Shown in pieces: positions 1 to 8,545 of a DNA stretch of 47,238 nt; the first letter of the stretch is position 1; each line of letters starts with the position of its first letter. The translations under genes were made by a program, and so were the position numbers. Source of the stretch: Bdellovibrionaceae bacterium UBA6502 (GTDB lineage Bacteria; Bdellovibrionota; Bdellovibrionia; Bdellovibrionales; UBA840); the NCBI GenBank assembly GCA_002436415.1, contig DJMA01000037.1:1-47238 (forward strand). Direction: 5' to 3'. The notes beneath the pieces are model-generated. The model saw only the letters and a list, made by a program, of their open reading frames with translations. It had not been told where the DNA came from and ran no database searches.

Positions 1-1
1 C

Positions 2-817
2 CGAAATGGCTTCTTTGTCCGTGCGGGAGTACGGACGCCTATTCAAAGGTATCGCTGCAAATTGTGTAGAAAGGAGTTCTCTGATGCCACCTTTCAGCTG
101 CGTTACAGACAGCGAAAAAGAAACATCAATGGCTTGGCTTTAAAACAATTAATTTCTAGTGGGAGTTTACGAAGGGCTGCGAAGGTTTTAAATATAAACC
201 GCAAAACAATGGTTCGAAAATTTAAATACTTAGCCAATAAATCTCGAATAGAACAAGATCGATACCTTAAAACTCTAAGTAATATCACAGAGATTCAGTT
301 TGATGATATGGAGAGCTTTGAGCACAGTAAGTTAAAACCACTATCAATCACTATTGTTGTGCAAAAAGACACTAGAATAATCCTAGGTGCAAAAGTATCA
401 CAAATGCCTGCTAAAGGCCTAATTGCGAAGAGATCTAGGAAAAAGTATGGAAAGCGAAAAGACCATAGAAAGAAAAATAGAGAAATTTTATTAAACAAAA
501 TAAAACCATGTATCAATGATAAATTCGCATTAATCGAAACCGATGAACAACCTCATTACCCGAGTTCAATTAAAAGAGTTTTTCCTCAGGCAGAGCATAT
601 TAGCTACAAAGGAAGAAGGGCTTGTGTTGTTGGGCAAGGAGAGCTTAAAGCCGGAGGTTTTGATCCATTGTTTAGTTTAAATCATACTTGTGCGATGTTG
701 AGATATTCCATTTCAAGGCTGGTTCGCAGAACTTGGACCACGACAAAACTTGCAGAAAGACTGCAAGATCACATTGATATTTACATCAATTATCATAATC
801 AAATGCTTTTGGGATAA
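2..817 (+). CDS. IS1-like DDE transposase, 5' end outside the window
   Basis: The reading frame is open to the left edge, so the true start lies outside. The visible protein begins with the end of a zinc ribbon (RYRCKLCRKEFS, one CxxC pair visible). A helix-turn-helix follows (LRRAAKVLNINRKTMVRKFK), then an RNase H-like domain with acidic residues in QFDDMESF and IETDEQPHYP. The C-terminal block has the LRYSISRLVRRTW...YINYHN pattern known from IS1-related transposases. It would cut and join the ends of its own element. The glutamate expected in the last catalytic block is not obvious (FSLNHTCAMLR), so catalytic competence is uncertain. The candidate right end of the element lies at 872-897. 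IS1-like assignment is from motif recognition, not a search. Confidence 0.75.
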   Translation, partial: RNGFFVRAGVRTPIQRYRCKLCRKEFSDATFQLRYRQRKRNINGLALKQLISSGSLRRAAKVLNINRKTMVRKFKYLANKSRIEQDRYLKTLSNITEIQFDDMESFEHSKLKPLSITIVVQKDTRIILGAKVSQMPAKGLIAKRSRKKYGKRKDHRKKNREILLNKIKPCINDKFALIETDEQPHYPSSIKRVFPQAEHISYKGRRACVVGQGELKAGGFDPLFSLNHTCAMLRYSISRLVRRTWTTTKLAERLQDHIDIYINYHNQMLLG

Positions 818-871
818 AGATAATTTTTACCGGACACATTTCTACGAATACTCACTGAAGTTTTATTATTC

Positions 872-897
872 ATCCGCAATTAAGGGTGCCAACTTAA
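872..897 (+). repeat. Candidate right terminal sequence of the IS1-like element
   Basis: A 26-bp stretch 55 bp after the transposase stop. It starts ATCCGCAATTAAG and ends GTGCCAACTTAA; the latter resembles the TGCCAACTTA found in IS1 termini. It matches the inverted-repeat arms of the small element at 2772-2929 at 22 of 26 positions in the same inside-to-outside orientation. The left end lies outside the window, so this is inferred. Confidence 0.5.
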
Positions 898-1799
898 GGT
901 TGAAACGATGAGTACTGTATCTGCTCCCCATCAGAAATCAAAACCTCTCCAACCTCATACTCAGTCAAACTCTTAGAAAGTTGAATTCTTTTACCTGATA
1001 TGAAATTTGAATTATTAAACACGTTCACACCAAGCTCAGCCGGCTTGTCATTTCCATATTTCTCGTGAAACATAACAAATACCTTATAAGTTCCAGGTGC
1101 TGGTTTTGATAGATACCAAACCTCTGTTCCAGGGCCTTCCCTAGCATCAGAAATGATTTGGCTTTTTTGATTGGAATCAGCTTTATTAAAAATGTATTTC
1201 TTCCCGTCTGGGCCTTCAATGCGAAGATCTAGATCGTGTCTTTCAGTAAACCAATTTAAAATAACTGCAACAAACTTTTCTTCGGTGGCTACACTCTTTT
1301 CCAATTGGCTTTGCAGCTCTTGTTTTTGTTGCCTTAGTTTTTCTTGTTGGGTTTTCAAGACCACATTTTTAGACTGCTCTTGTTTCATTTTTTTGACGAG
1401 CTCTTGCATTTTTTGACGAATGCTATCTTCTTGTTTTTTTTGTTGGGATAGTTTCTGAATAAGATCGTCTACCACTTTTCGCGTCTGATTATAAGTTGCT
1501 GTTACTTGTTTAGCAGCATCGTCTTGAGTGTCAGGTGTCATTTTAATAGCCGTCTCACTACCCTGTAACCTTTTTTTCATACTCAATAGGTAATCATCTT
1601 TAGCTTCTGAAATAAGAGAAAGTTGGTGGGAAAGTTGCTCCATCTGCTTAATATATTCATCAATTTTAAGCCGAGATTCGTTCTTAATCTTGGGAAGTAT
1701 TAGAATTGTTAAGAATAAAAACACACCCATGCCCGAAGCGAATAAATCAATCGCAGAGGTTGAGTAAACATTAATTTCCTTAGCCTTTCTACGTGCCAA
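894..1799 (-). CDS. MotB/ExbD-like stator subunit with coiled coil and C-terminal beta-domain
   Basis: A 301-residue protein. The N-terminus has one transmembrane helix preceded by an Asp (YSTSAIDLFASGMGVFLFL), the layout of the proton-binding helix of MotB/ExbD proteins. Residues about 45-175 are a charged, Gln/Lys-rich coiled coil. The C-terminus (about 185-300) lacks the OmpA-like peptidoglycan-binding fold. Instead it has a beta-rich domain beginning LDLRIEGPDGKKYIFN, similar in style to DUF2135/YfaP-like modules. It starts one base after the MotA-like gene ends (1801), so the two are surely co-translated and likely form a proton-driven complex in the inner membrane. The stop lies inside the IS-end-like sequence at 872-897, so the transposon may have inserted right at the gene's 3' end. 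Partner assignment is inference. Confidence 0.7.
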   Translation of the reverse strand: MARRKAKEINVYSTSAIDLFASGMGVFLFLTILILPKIKNESRLKIDEYIKQMEQLSHQLSLISEAKDDYLLSMKKRLQGSETAIKMTPDTQDDAAKQVTATYNQTRKVVDDLIQKLSQQKKQEDSIRQKMQELVKKMKQEQSKNVVLKTQQEKLRQQKQELQSQLEKSVATEEKFVAVILNWFTERHDLDLRIEGPDGKKYIFNKADSNQKSQIISDAREGPGTEVWYLSKPAPGTYKVFVMFHEKYGNDKPAELGVNVFNNSNFISGKRIQLSKSLTEYEVGEVLISDGEQIQYSSFQP

Positions 1800-1800
1800 A

Positions 1801-2628
1801 CTACGCCCCTAATTTCATACTAGTACTATCATTATTTTTCTGATTCGCACTTCTATATTTGTTGTAATCGCGCATTAGTTTTCTCGCATCTTTAAGAACC
1901 TTTGTTTTGGACTTAATAATAGTTGAGGCTTCATACTCTTCAATTAGTGTTAAGAAAAAAATCAAAATAGAACTCTGAATTAAAGACAAAAGCGTGGTAT
2001 CAAAAGCAATCGCCAATTCGGAAGTAATTACTGTAAAACCTTCCAAGCCTTCAGCGTTAGCAATTCCACCAAACAAAGATACAGCAGATGAAATCCCGTA
2101 AACCGTACCCATAAATCCTAAAGTTGGTAACAACCATGCTATATAACGAATTTTTGCATAGCTACTGTCTACTTTTGCAAAAAGCTCTTCTTCAGCACTT
2201 TGTAAATCTGATTTGATATCATTAAATCTAGTTGAATCATAAATCGTTGTGTATACCCTATCCCAAAACACCGCTACAAAACTCTTAGAATCATTCAATG
2301 CTTCCAGCTTTCTTCTTGCCAATGAAAAATCAAAAGTCTCTGAGATTTCAGCAAGATCAAAAACTTTCCAAATATTTTGTAATTTCTTTTGATTACTTTC
2401 TACAAACAGCCAACGAACACAAAGAGCAACACAGCCAACAGCAAACGGAAACCACATAACGGTTTGAAAGGTTAAAGGATAGGATTTCGCATTTAACCCC
2501 AGAAGCATATTTGCAAAATATGGAGGTGAAACCGCCTGAATGGCAGCGATCAGAATAACTGTTAAAGCTAAAGAGCCCATTAACAGCCAGAGTATTTTCA
2601 ATTTTTGATTTAGACTTAATCCCTTCAC
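1801..2628 (-). CDS. MotA/TolQ/ExbB-family proton channel protein
   Basis: A 275-residue inner-membrane protein with four predicted helices: about residues 10-34, 51-78, 161-189 and 200-235. The third segment has the family signature (AWLLPTLGFMGTVYGIS), followed by the long fourth helix with polar residues (AFDTTLLSLIQSSILIFF). Between helices 2 and 3 is a roughly 85-residue cytoplasmic region, as in MotA/ExbB. It is followed by its MotB-like partner with one base between the genes. With that partner it should form an ion-conducting motor or energiser; what it drives is unknown. The upstream FecR-like and barrel genes on the same strand suggest an envelope machine. The gap to those genes contains a MITE-like element, which may have changed how this pair is transcribed. 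Confidence 0.8.
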   Translation of the reverse strand: MKGLSLNQKLKILWLLMGSLALTVILIAAIQAVSPPYFANMLLGLNAKSYPLTFQTVMWFPFAVGCVALCVRWLFVESNQKKLQNIWKVFDLAEISETFDFSLARRKLEALNDSKSFVAVFWDRVYTTIYDSTRFNDIKSDLQSAEEELFAKVDSSYAKIRYIAWLLPTLGFMGTVYGISSAVSLFGGIANAEGLEGFTVITSELAIAFDTTLLSLIQSSILIFFLTLIEEYEASTIIKSKTKVLKDARKLMRDYNKYRSANQKNNDSTSMKLGA

Positions 2629-2771
2629 AATGCCCTCTTTCTTACTGCTTCTATCGGAAAAACAATACGTTTACTGCACAAAGTATTTGTAAACTAGACC
2701 TGTAAAAATCAGCTAAACCATCGAAATAACAAAGATTGTCTAACTCTTTAACAATTTAATCTGTTTCAAAC

Positions 2772-2929
2772 TTAAACTGGCCCACTTAATTGCGGATAGA
2801 AATACACAATACAGAGAATTTATTAGTTTATTGAGATTTGTCCGGATTAGCTTCCAACTTGCAAGGAATACAATTAAAGATTTTGGGAACTTAGCCTAGA
2901 TCCATCCGCAATTAAGTGGGCCAGTTTAA
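2772..2929. mobile_element. MITE-like 158-bp element with 26-bp inverted repeats
   Basis: Perfect 26-bp arms at 2772-2797 and 2904-2929 (outer end TTAAACTGGCCCACTT, inner end AATTGCGGAT) enclose 106 bp with no gene. The arms match the putative end of the IS1-like element at 872-897 at 22 of 26 positions, so this is probably a non-autonomous relative. No clear target duplication is visible in the flanks. Its outer bases overlap the stop codon of the barrel-protein gene (2926-2928). It separates the FecR/barrel genes from the MotA/MotB-like pair. The rest of the 2629-2925 gap shows nothing I can name. Confidence 0.65.
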
Positions 2930-4197
2930 AAGTCTAACAACAGACCCGCACTAATATTAGACTGAGTGTCAGAGCTATTCGTTTCATCACTAAGCGCCGA
3001 ACTCCTAAATGCAAACCAGTAAGAAAACTTCGAGTCTCCCCACCTTTTGCCAGCCTGGAAATACAAACTGCTATTTGGAGTAGTAGTCAAAAAAGTCGAG
3101 TAGTTAAATTGCAGCCAATAGTTGGTTCTTTTTAACTTAAGAGATCTAAAACTTGCATCCAGCAAAAATCCGCGTCGGTTGTAAACACGCCCAATACTAT
3201 CAATTACAAAAGAATATTTAGAAAAATCCAAACCGGCACCCAAATCTAACTGGTAAGAGGTTCCAAACTCGAAACGATAACCGGCTAAAAACTTTGAATT
3301 GTAATAAAAATTACTACTAGCAGTGGATTCCGTTTGAGTGGTGAGTTCGATAATTTCAGCCTCCCCCATCACTCTGGTATATAAATTCCCCCACACTTTA
3401 TAAAGAACAGAAAGAATACCGATGCCTGACAAATTAGAGCTAGAAATAGCTCCATCGCTATAACCAATGGATGATAAACCAAAACCAAACTCCACCTCAA
3501 AAGGCGATTGTCTTACACTTAAAAAGCTTTCCTTAATCAATTTGTAATCTAAGACTTTATCTCCTTTAATCATCTTAAATTTATTTACAACAAGATCATT
3601 GTTATTAGAAATCTTACCAAAACCTCGCAGATCATAGGATTTAAAATTAAGAGATTTACCTTCGGTCTCCCTTAAAATGGAATCGCGAAGTTGGTAATCC
3701 CTTGGGTATAAGAAATGCATGCTCATGCCGCTAGAGCTTTTAACACAATTTAAGTATATAAAAAAATCATCTGGTAATTTGCCGGTAAAACTTGAGCTTA
3801 ACTTAATATCTCCTTCCTGACAAACTTCCCCGACGAAAACCTTATCTTTTGGAGGCTCAATCTCTAGAGAGAAAACAATTTTCTTTATCTCTCCCTCTGC
3901 CTGATAAATACAAAAAGACTGATCAGCGCTCACATTGGCGACTATCTTGTCACCTTCTCGAACGCAGCTGGCGCCAGATGATTCTGAATATTTATACTCT
4001 TGTGATAAAGGGAACTCTACCTCTAAACTTGGTAAAGAAGCTTTTTCTCTTAAAACGAAAGCACCTGAGCTTTGTGCAATTACTTGATCTGAGTCATTGA
4101 AGTCTTTAACAATTAGCTTAGCATTAGAAAATGCCAAAAGCTCATTCAAAGAGCCAAAGAAAAAAAGAAAAATTAGAACTAAACGCGATAATCTCAA
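2926..4197 (-). CDS. Exported protein with probable outer-membrane beta-barrel
   Basis: A 423-residue protein with a signal peptide (RLSRLVLIFLFFFGSLNELLA, cleavage near residue 23). The N-terminal third is a soluble region containing Cys residues (ASCVREGDK, QSFCIYQAEG, VGEVCQEG). From about residue 230 it shows alternating aromatic/hydrophobic strands typical of a barrel (FGFGLSSIGYSD, FLAGYRFEFGTSYQLDLGAGLDFS), ending in LLLDF with a terminal Phe, the usual outer-membrane insertion signal. It lies 44 bp downstream of the FecR-like gene and is likely co-transcribed. I do not recognise a specific family. It may be the outer-membrane partner of the FecR-like protein, by inference from position only. 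Confidence 0.7.
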   Translation of the reverse strand: MRLSRLVLIFLFFFGSLNELLAFSNAKLIVKDFNDSDQVIAQSSGAFVLREKASLPSLEVEFPLSQEYKYSESSGASCVREGDKIVANVSADQSFCIYQAEGEIKKIVFSLEIEPPKDKVFVGEVCQEGDIKLSSSFTGKLPDDFFIYLNCVKSSSGMSMHFLYPRDYQLRDSILRETEGKSLNFKSYDLRGFGKISNNNDLVVNKFKMIKGDKVLDYKLIKESFLSVRQSPFEVEFGFGLSSIGYSDGAISSSNLSGIGILSVLYKVWGNLYTRVMGEAEIIELTTQTESTASSNFYYNSKFLAGYRFEFGTSYQLDLGAGLDFSKYSFVIDSIGRVYNRRGFLLDASFRSLKLKRTNYWLQFNYSTFLTTTPNSSLYFQAGKRWGDSKFSYWFAFRSSALSDETNSSDTQSNISAGLLLDF

Positions 4198-4241
4198 TGT
4201 TGATTTCCTTTTTTATTAATTTTAACCAAGAATCAATTTAA

Positions 4242-5513
4242 CTACAAAGAAATTTTTCGATATTCACTCCAAGGACTCCAATTTGGTAAGCGAGTTCTCA
4301 CCTTGTAGCTACAGCCTTCGGTCAATTCTTTCCAAACATAATGGTAGTTTTGCCCTAAATAAGCCTGTTCCGAGTCTCTGCCTCGGTCTTCACAATCTAA
4401 TTGATAATGATAACTTGAAACCTCAAAAGAATTAACCTTCCAGTCTAGGTAATACAGCTTTTCACTATACTCTGATACATTCAGGTCATAGGGCTGCAAA
4501 TCCTCAAAACTAGCGATACTTCTCTTTTTCTTGGGAGTTTTCTTAGTTTTTGGCTTTTTTGCTAAACGAATTTCAGGCTCAGGATTTTTTTCTTTTAATG
4601 ATCTAACTTTAAACAGAACAGCTCCACCAACATATTCATTATTAGAATACCTTCTTCTAGCACTAGCCCTCACAAACCAATCCCCTGGATAGAGACTAAG
4701 GCTAATTTCAGAAGAATTCCCTAAATCCTCTTCGTACACAATTTTGCTAAAATCAGGGTATTCTGAAACTTGCACTCGCCACAATACATCCTGCTTTTCA
4801 GCCATCCACTGATCCCAAGCAAAGTATAACTTAGTCTCCACAAACTCGATTCCTTCAGCCAATTCAAAATCAGTTAGCGCCCAATAACGTATTTCTTCCT
4901 GCCGCTTATAGTAGGAATGAATCTCTAGATCTTTCTTAGTTTCGCTTTCTTGCAGGTCTTTTGCGCTTAAGCCTTCAATGCTTTCTACTTTTAGACGTAG
5001 TTCTTTATGACTCACTGGAAGGGCCTCGCCTAGGTCAAATACAGGCACTAAATTTGATGTAACATCCGTTTGCTTTTTTATACTAAACATAGCAAGACTA
5101 GGATTAGAAACTTCTTCAAGCTGATTTTCATTAACAAAAAACATATGATCTGGGTTTAAAACATGTTTCTTTCTAGTTCTGTGCATTTCTAATACTACTT
5201 CTGAAGACTTCGCACTCACTACATAATCACCCAATAAGATATAATCTCCCCTAGTAATAGGCACCCAAATGTCTGAATCTTTTCCTAATACATAGGCCTT
5301 GCCGCGAATCTCAAAAACTTTGGCGTAGACTTTTTCAGTAAGCTGTTTTCGGTTGGAACTGCTTGCGATAAATTGTGGATTCACAAAAAAGAAAAAGGAA
5401 AACGCAACTCCTAAAAACAGAAAATTCAAAATTCCATATTCAAAATTTTTTATAAAAACATCATCTTTTTTCACGCCAAACCTTTTTACCCATGCTATAC
5501 TTTGGTTACCCAT
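4242..5513 (-). CDS. FecR-like membrane-anchored periplasmic protein
   Basis: The ATG at 5513 gives 423 residues; a TTG at 5534 would add seven but has no better ribosome site. One transmembrane helix near the N-terminus (EYGILNFLFLGVAFSFFFFVNPQF) is followed by a FecR-type beta region (VFEIRGKAYVLGKDSDIWVPITRGDYILLGDYVVSAKSSEVVLEM). This is the motif set of periplasmic FecR domains that hold charge-dependent regulators or bind the cell wall. The middle and C-terminal parts (about 200-423) look like fibronectin-type modules with repeated W-x-V and FEVSSYHYQLD patterns. It is the first gene of the minus-strand cluster and its 5' end lies close to the divergent diguanylate cyclase gene, so the two probably share a compact promoter region near 5514-5551. 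Confidence 0.6.
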   Translation of the reverse strand: MGNQSIAWVKRFGVKKDDVFIKNFEYGILNFLFLGVAFSFFFFVNPQFIASSSNRKQLTEKVYAKVFEIRGKAYVLGKDSDIWVPITRGDYILLGDYVVSAKSSEVVLEMHRTRKKHVLNPDHMFFVNENQLEEVSNPSLAMFSIKKQTDVTSNLVPVFDLGEALPVSHKELRLKVESIEGLSAKDLQESETKKDLEIHSYYKRQEEIRYWALTDFELAEGIEFVETKLYFAWDQWMAEKQDVLWRVQVSEYPDFSKIVYEEDLGNSSEISLSLYPGDWFVRASARRRYSNNEYVGGAVLFKVRSLKEKNPEPEIRLAKKPKTKKTPKKKRSIASFEDLQPYDLNVSEYSEKLYYLDWKVNSFEVSSYHYQLDCEDRGRDSEQAYLGQNYHYVWKELTEGCSYKVRTRLPNWSPWSEYRKISL

Positions 5514-5551
5514 CTTATCGGCTAGTAGAAACAAACGTAGGAGTCCAGGTT

Positions 5552-7132
5552 TTGAAAATTAGTTTCTTTAAGAGCTTTAGATTCAAGCTACTTAGTACAC
5601 TTCTTATCATTCCCATCTTGTCACTGGCTGCTTTCTTGTTCTTAGGCCTAGACTCTTGGAAAGAAAACATCGACAGTAACCGCCTTCAAAACGCTCTACA
5701 AAAGACTAAGCAAAAAGCCAACTCACTAGACCTTGGTGTTAATAGTAGATACGAAATATCAGTGGCATTGCTCAACGAAGTTTTAGATGACCCGCAAAAA
5801 AGATCATTTGCCGTTTTTAACTCTAACGAATACTTTTTAAGCTTTAAGTTAATCGATCAAAAATCTAAAAAAGAAATAATAAAATTAGAACACCCGCGAT
5901 TAAAAAACTTTGATAAAAGTCTTTTTCAAAATTCTAGTGTTTTAGATAAAATAAACTACTACTTCACCACCAAAGACAATAACTATGTATTTATAAAAAG
6001 AAAATACCAAGAAAACTATAGCTTCGAGGCTCTTTTTCAACTCCCTAAAAACTACTTAGCTAGCGAGGGCGAAGAAAAAGAGAGCTTATTAATCGCTAAT
6101 GAAAAAGAAATTCTCGCAAATCAGTTCAGCAAAGGCTTTAACGTAAATGACACCCAATCACTTTACGAGGCTTGGCAAAAATTAAGTTTTAAAAACAGTT
6201 CCGGTGCATTTTTTCACAGAGCCAGTTCAAACAACTATCTAATCTCCTATGTTAAGCTGCCAAATAGCCAAGAAAGCATTTTACAAGTGGTACCTTCCAG
6301 TACGGCTTACGCACAAATCCAGGCAATGTTTGGTCAATTACTTCTAATCTTTTTTATCTCCATCAGCTTAGCAATGATGGCAGGAATTTATTTTTCAAGG
6401 AAGCACTCGCAATCCATAGAGGGATTAGCACAAATGGGAGAAAGACTCGGCGCTGGAGAATTGGGAGTACAGTATCAAGCTGAAGGTGACGATGAAGTAT
6501 CTCGCTTAGCAAAAACTCTTTCTAGAGCCTCTGAAAGTCTAAGAAAGCAATTTGAAACCATTAAAACCCAAAAACAAGAAATCTCAGAAACTAAAACCAT
6601 CGCGCTAAGAGATCGTTTAACAGACTTAAATAATTATTTAGCCTTCGAAACATATACAAGCAAAGTATTTGAAAACAAAAAAATGGCAGGCAAATCATTT
6701 GGATTCTATCTATTAGACATTGATAAATTTAAAACTTTTAACGATACCTATGGCCACCTTCAGGGAGACGAAGTCTTAAAAACCGTTGCCAAGGTCATGA
6801 AAAAAGTGGCCGAACAAAGGCAATTCGTAGGACGCTACGGCGGCGAAGAGTTTGTCAGTATTTTTCCAATCAATCGCGTAGACGAGGTCGCTATTAAAAT
6901 GGAAAAAATGAGAGAGGCCATTGAAAACACAAAAGTGGACTACTTAGAAAAAGAAGGTAAAAAACTTTCCGTGACGGCGAGCTTTGGCGGGATTGCCTTT
7001 CAAATTCCAGAGGACGCTAGTTTTGAAACGCATATGAAGGATTTCATTAAAATTGCTGATGAAAACCTGTATCTAGCCAAGGAAAACGGAAGAAACAATT
7101 GTGTTTTCAGGAACCTAATCCAACAAAGCTAG
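5552..7132 (+). CDS. Membrane-bound diguanylate cyclase (sensor-HAMP-GGDEF)
   Basis: Start chosen at TTG 5552, 8 bases after a good ribosome site (TAGGAG, 5538-5543). This gives 526 residues and puts the first transmembrane helix (LLSTLLIIPILSLAAFLFLGL) at the N-terminus. A periplasmic sensor region of about 220 residues follows, then a second helix (LLLIFFISISLAMMAGIYF) and a HAMP linker (GLAQMGERLGAGELGV). The GGDEF domain has an intact active-site loop RYGGEEF at about residue 430, plus the LTDLNNYLAFE and DIDKFKTFNDTYGHLQGDEVL motifs. It should make cyclic di-GMP from GTP. The RxxD product-inhibition site expected just before the loop is absent, so feedback inhibition is probably missing. 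Cyclic di-GMP controls lifestyle switching in predatory relatives; the link here is inference. Confidence 0.9.
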   Translation: MKISFFKSFRFKLLSTLLIIPILSLAAFLFLGLDSWKENIDSNRLQNALQKTKQKANSLDLGVNSRYEISVALLNEVLDDPQKRSFAVFNSNEYFLSFKLIDQKSKKEIIKLEHPRLKNFDKSLFQNSSVLDKINYYFTTKDNNYVFIKRKYQENYSFEALFQLPKNYLASEGEEKESLLIANEKEILANQFSKGFNVNDTQSLYEAWQKLSFKNSSGAFFHRASSNNYLISYVKLPNSQESILQVVPSSTAYAQIQAMFGQLLLIFFISISLAMMAGIYFSRKHSQSIEGLAQMGERLGAGELGVQYQAEGDDEVSRLAKTLSRASESLRKQFETIKTQKQEISETKTIALRDRLTDLNNYLAFETYTSKVFENKKMAGKSFGFYLLDIDKFKTFNDTYGHLQGDEVLKTVAKVMKKVAEQRQFVGRYGGEEFVSIFPINRVDEVAIKMEKMREAIENTKVDYLEKEGKKLSVTASFGGIAFQIPEDASFETHMKDFIKIADENLYLAKENGRNNCVFRNLIQQS

Positions 7133-7233
7133 TTAACTAGAGCCAGAAAACCAATGGCATTTAAACCCTAAAGATATTACAGCCCTAGGTTTTTCAACTT
7201 CCCTTTTGAGTAATTATCACTAAACTCTGCGAC

Positions 7234-7308
7234 ATGATTAATTCTACAACTACTTCAAACCAAAACCTTCATTGGCATCAGCATTGGATCATTGCTGGGC
7301 TGAAGTAG
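7234..7308 (+). CDS. Possible 24-residue leader peptide rich in Trp/His
   Basis: ATG at 7234 opens a 24-codon frame ending HWHQHWIIAGLK-stop. Two Trp and three His fall within six codons. It is followed 10 bases later by a 10-bp hairpin (7319-7345), the layout of an amino-acid attenuator. No clear ribosome site precedes it and the next gene (7425) is not a recognisable biosynthetic gene, so this may be a chance frame or a relic. Confidence 0.25.
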   Translation: MINSTTTSNQNLHWHQHWIIAGLK

Positions 7309-7318
7309 TATATTATCG

Positions 7319-7345
7319 CTTTCATCCCAGTACATGGGGTGAAAG
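7319..7345 (+). promoter_or_regulatory. Hairpin upstream of the exported-protein gene
   Basis: Stem CTTTCATCCC / GGGGTGAAAG (10 pairs, one G-T) with a 7-base loop. A T-rich stretch starts about 13 bases later, not directly at the stem, so it is a weak terminator but a plausible regulatory RNA hairpin in the 5' leader of the gene at 7425. The rest of the 7133-7424 gap shows no gene apart from the small frame at 7234. Confidence 0.4.
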
Positions 7346-7424
7346 TAGAGAATGAATCTTTCTATTTATTTTTTTCACAGAAACTCCGTACATTTTGATG
7401 AAAGCACAAGGAAAGGAATGCCTA

Positions 7425-8474
7425 ATGGCTATTTTACGTGCTTTTTTGATTTTTAGTTTATTCACTCAGCTTGCTCTTGCGAATCAAACCTGTCAGAGCT
7501 CTTCCGCTCAAAGTTTTAGCTTTAGTAGAATTGAGATAGAGCTGTACAAAGAACAAATCGCCGATGCATCCAAAAAATTAAACTTAACCGAAGAAATTTT
7601 TTTGACTCGCTTAGAAAAAAACAAACTAAGCTTGGCTAAGTTTTTTGAGTACGTTGATTCCTATAAAAAGAGTCCCAACGAATCTTTTCAATCCTTTGTT
7701 CTAAATCCATATAAGGTCTTAGAAAGCATTCGCTTACGAGGGGTGAACAATCCAAATTTTCTTTTTTCATTTATCTCCTTAGCCACCTTTCACAGTCTGT
7801 CTCAAATCGGAGGTCACTTTTTAGTCGATACAAAATTAGAATACGTACCCCTTCTTGGAGCACAATTAACCGCACTACTAATCACCGAAGTAGCACTAAA
7901 TTTTGGTTCCGCAAAGAACGCAGCCTACCTAGTGGCATACCCTGAGAGTTTAAATAATATTAAAAACTTTGAACAAACAGAGCTTTCTAGTGCCGACAAA
8001 AAGCAAATTAACGAGATCAGAGGAAATTTTAAAAAGTTATTTCAGTTCAGTAAAAAAATGTCTCAAAAAGGCATTGATACCACAAAGAAAATTTTTAGAG
8101 ATGGATTAAAACAGTTTCCACAACTTTTTCAAGTAGCAAGTTTGGCTGGTTTAGTTAGTTTTGCAGGTTTGAAGTTTTACGTCGAAGGAGGCTTAAACCT
8201 TGAAAGAGATCTGGAATACATTTTAGTAAATGCGGGTTTTCACGCGAGCTTCATATCTGTATGGTCTAATTTCCGTTACCAACTTATGCAGGGACAAATC
8301 TTTCCAGCCCTTGGCAAAAGTGAGTTTTGGAGTCGCCATCCAGTAGCAAGAAGCCTTGCTATTTGGACCACCACAGGTGTTAATTTGAGCTTAGCAGTCT
8401 TGAGTTATTCAGCGGGTAGTATTTATGTTAATGAACTTTTCGAAGTAAAGAGCATTAGTCTCGAAGATTTATAA
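7425..8474 (+). CDS. Unrecognised exported protein with membrane-like segments
   Basis: The start at ATG 7425 is preferred over 7395: AAGGAAAGG lies about 8 bases upstream and the protein then begins with a clean signal peptide (MAILRAFLIFSLFTQLALA). The 349-residue product has an N-terminal helical charged part. Later come several hydrophobic stretches (FLFSFISLATFHSLSQIGGHF, VPLLGAQLTALLITEVALNF, SLAGLVSFAGLKFYV, SLAIWTTTGVNLSLAVLSYSAG) that could be three or four membrane helices. I do not recognise the family. It ends before a hairpin at 8490-8520 and is convergent with the uridine kinase gene. Confidence 0.65.
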   Translation: MAILRAFLIFSLFTQLALANQTCQSSSAQSFSFSRIEIELYKEQIADASKKLNLTEEIFLTRLEKNKLSLAKFFEYVDSYKKSPNESFQSFVLNPYKVLESIRLRGVNNPNFLFSFISLATFHSLSQIGGHFLVDTKLEYVPLLGAQLTALLITEVALNFGSAKNAAYLVAYPESLNNIKNFEQTELSSADKKQINEIRGNFKKLFQFSKKMSQKGIDTTKKIFRDGLKQFPQLFQVASLAGLVSFAGLKFYVEGGLNLERDLEYILVNAGFHASFISVWSNFRYQLMQGQIFPALGKSEFWSRHPVARSLAIWTTTGVNLSLAVLSYSAGSIYVNELFEVKSISLEDL

Positions 8475-8489
8475 GTATTAAGCCTGTAA

Positions 8490-8520
8490 CTTTTCCTCCT
8501 AGAATCTTTGGGAGGAAAAG
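8490..8520. terminator. Hairpin between convergent genes
   Basis: Perfect 10-bp stem CTTTTCCTCC / GGAGGAAAAG around an 11-base loop, lying between the stop codons of the convergent genes at 8474 and 8546. No long T-run follows on either strand outside the stem, so termination is plausible from position but not certain. Confidence 0.5.
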
Positions 8521-8545
8521 CCTAGCTAATCAATAGCACAATAAA

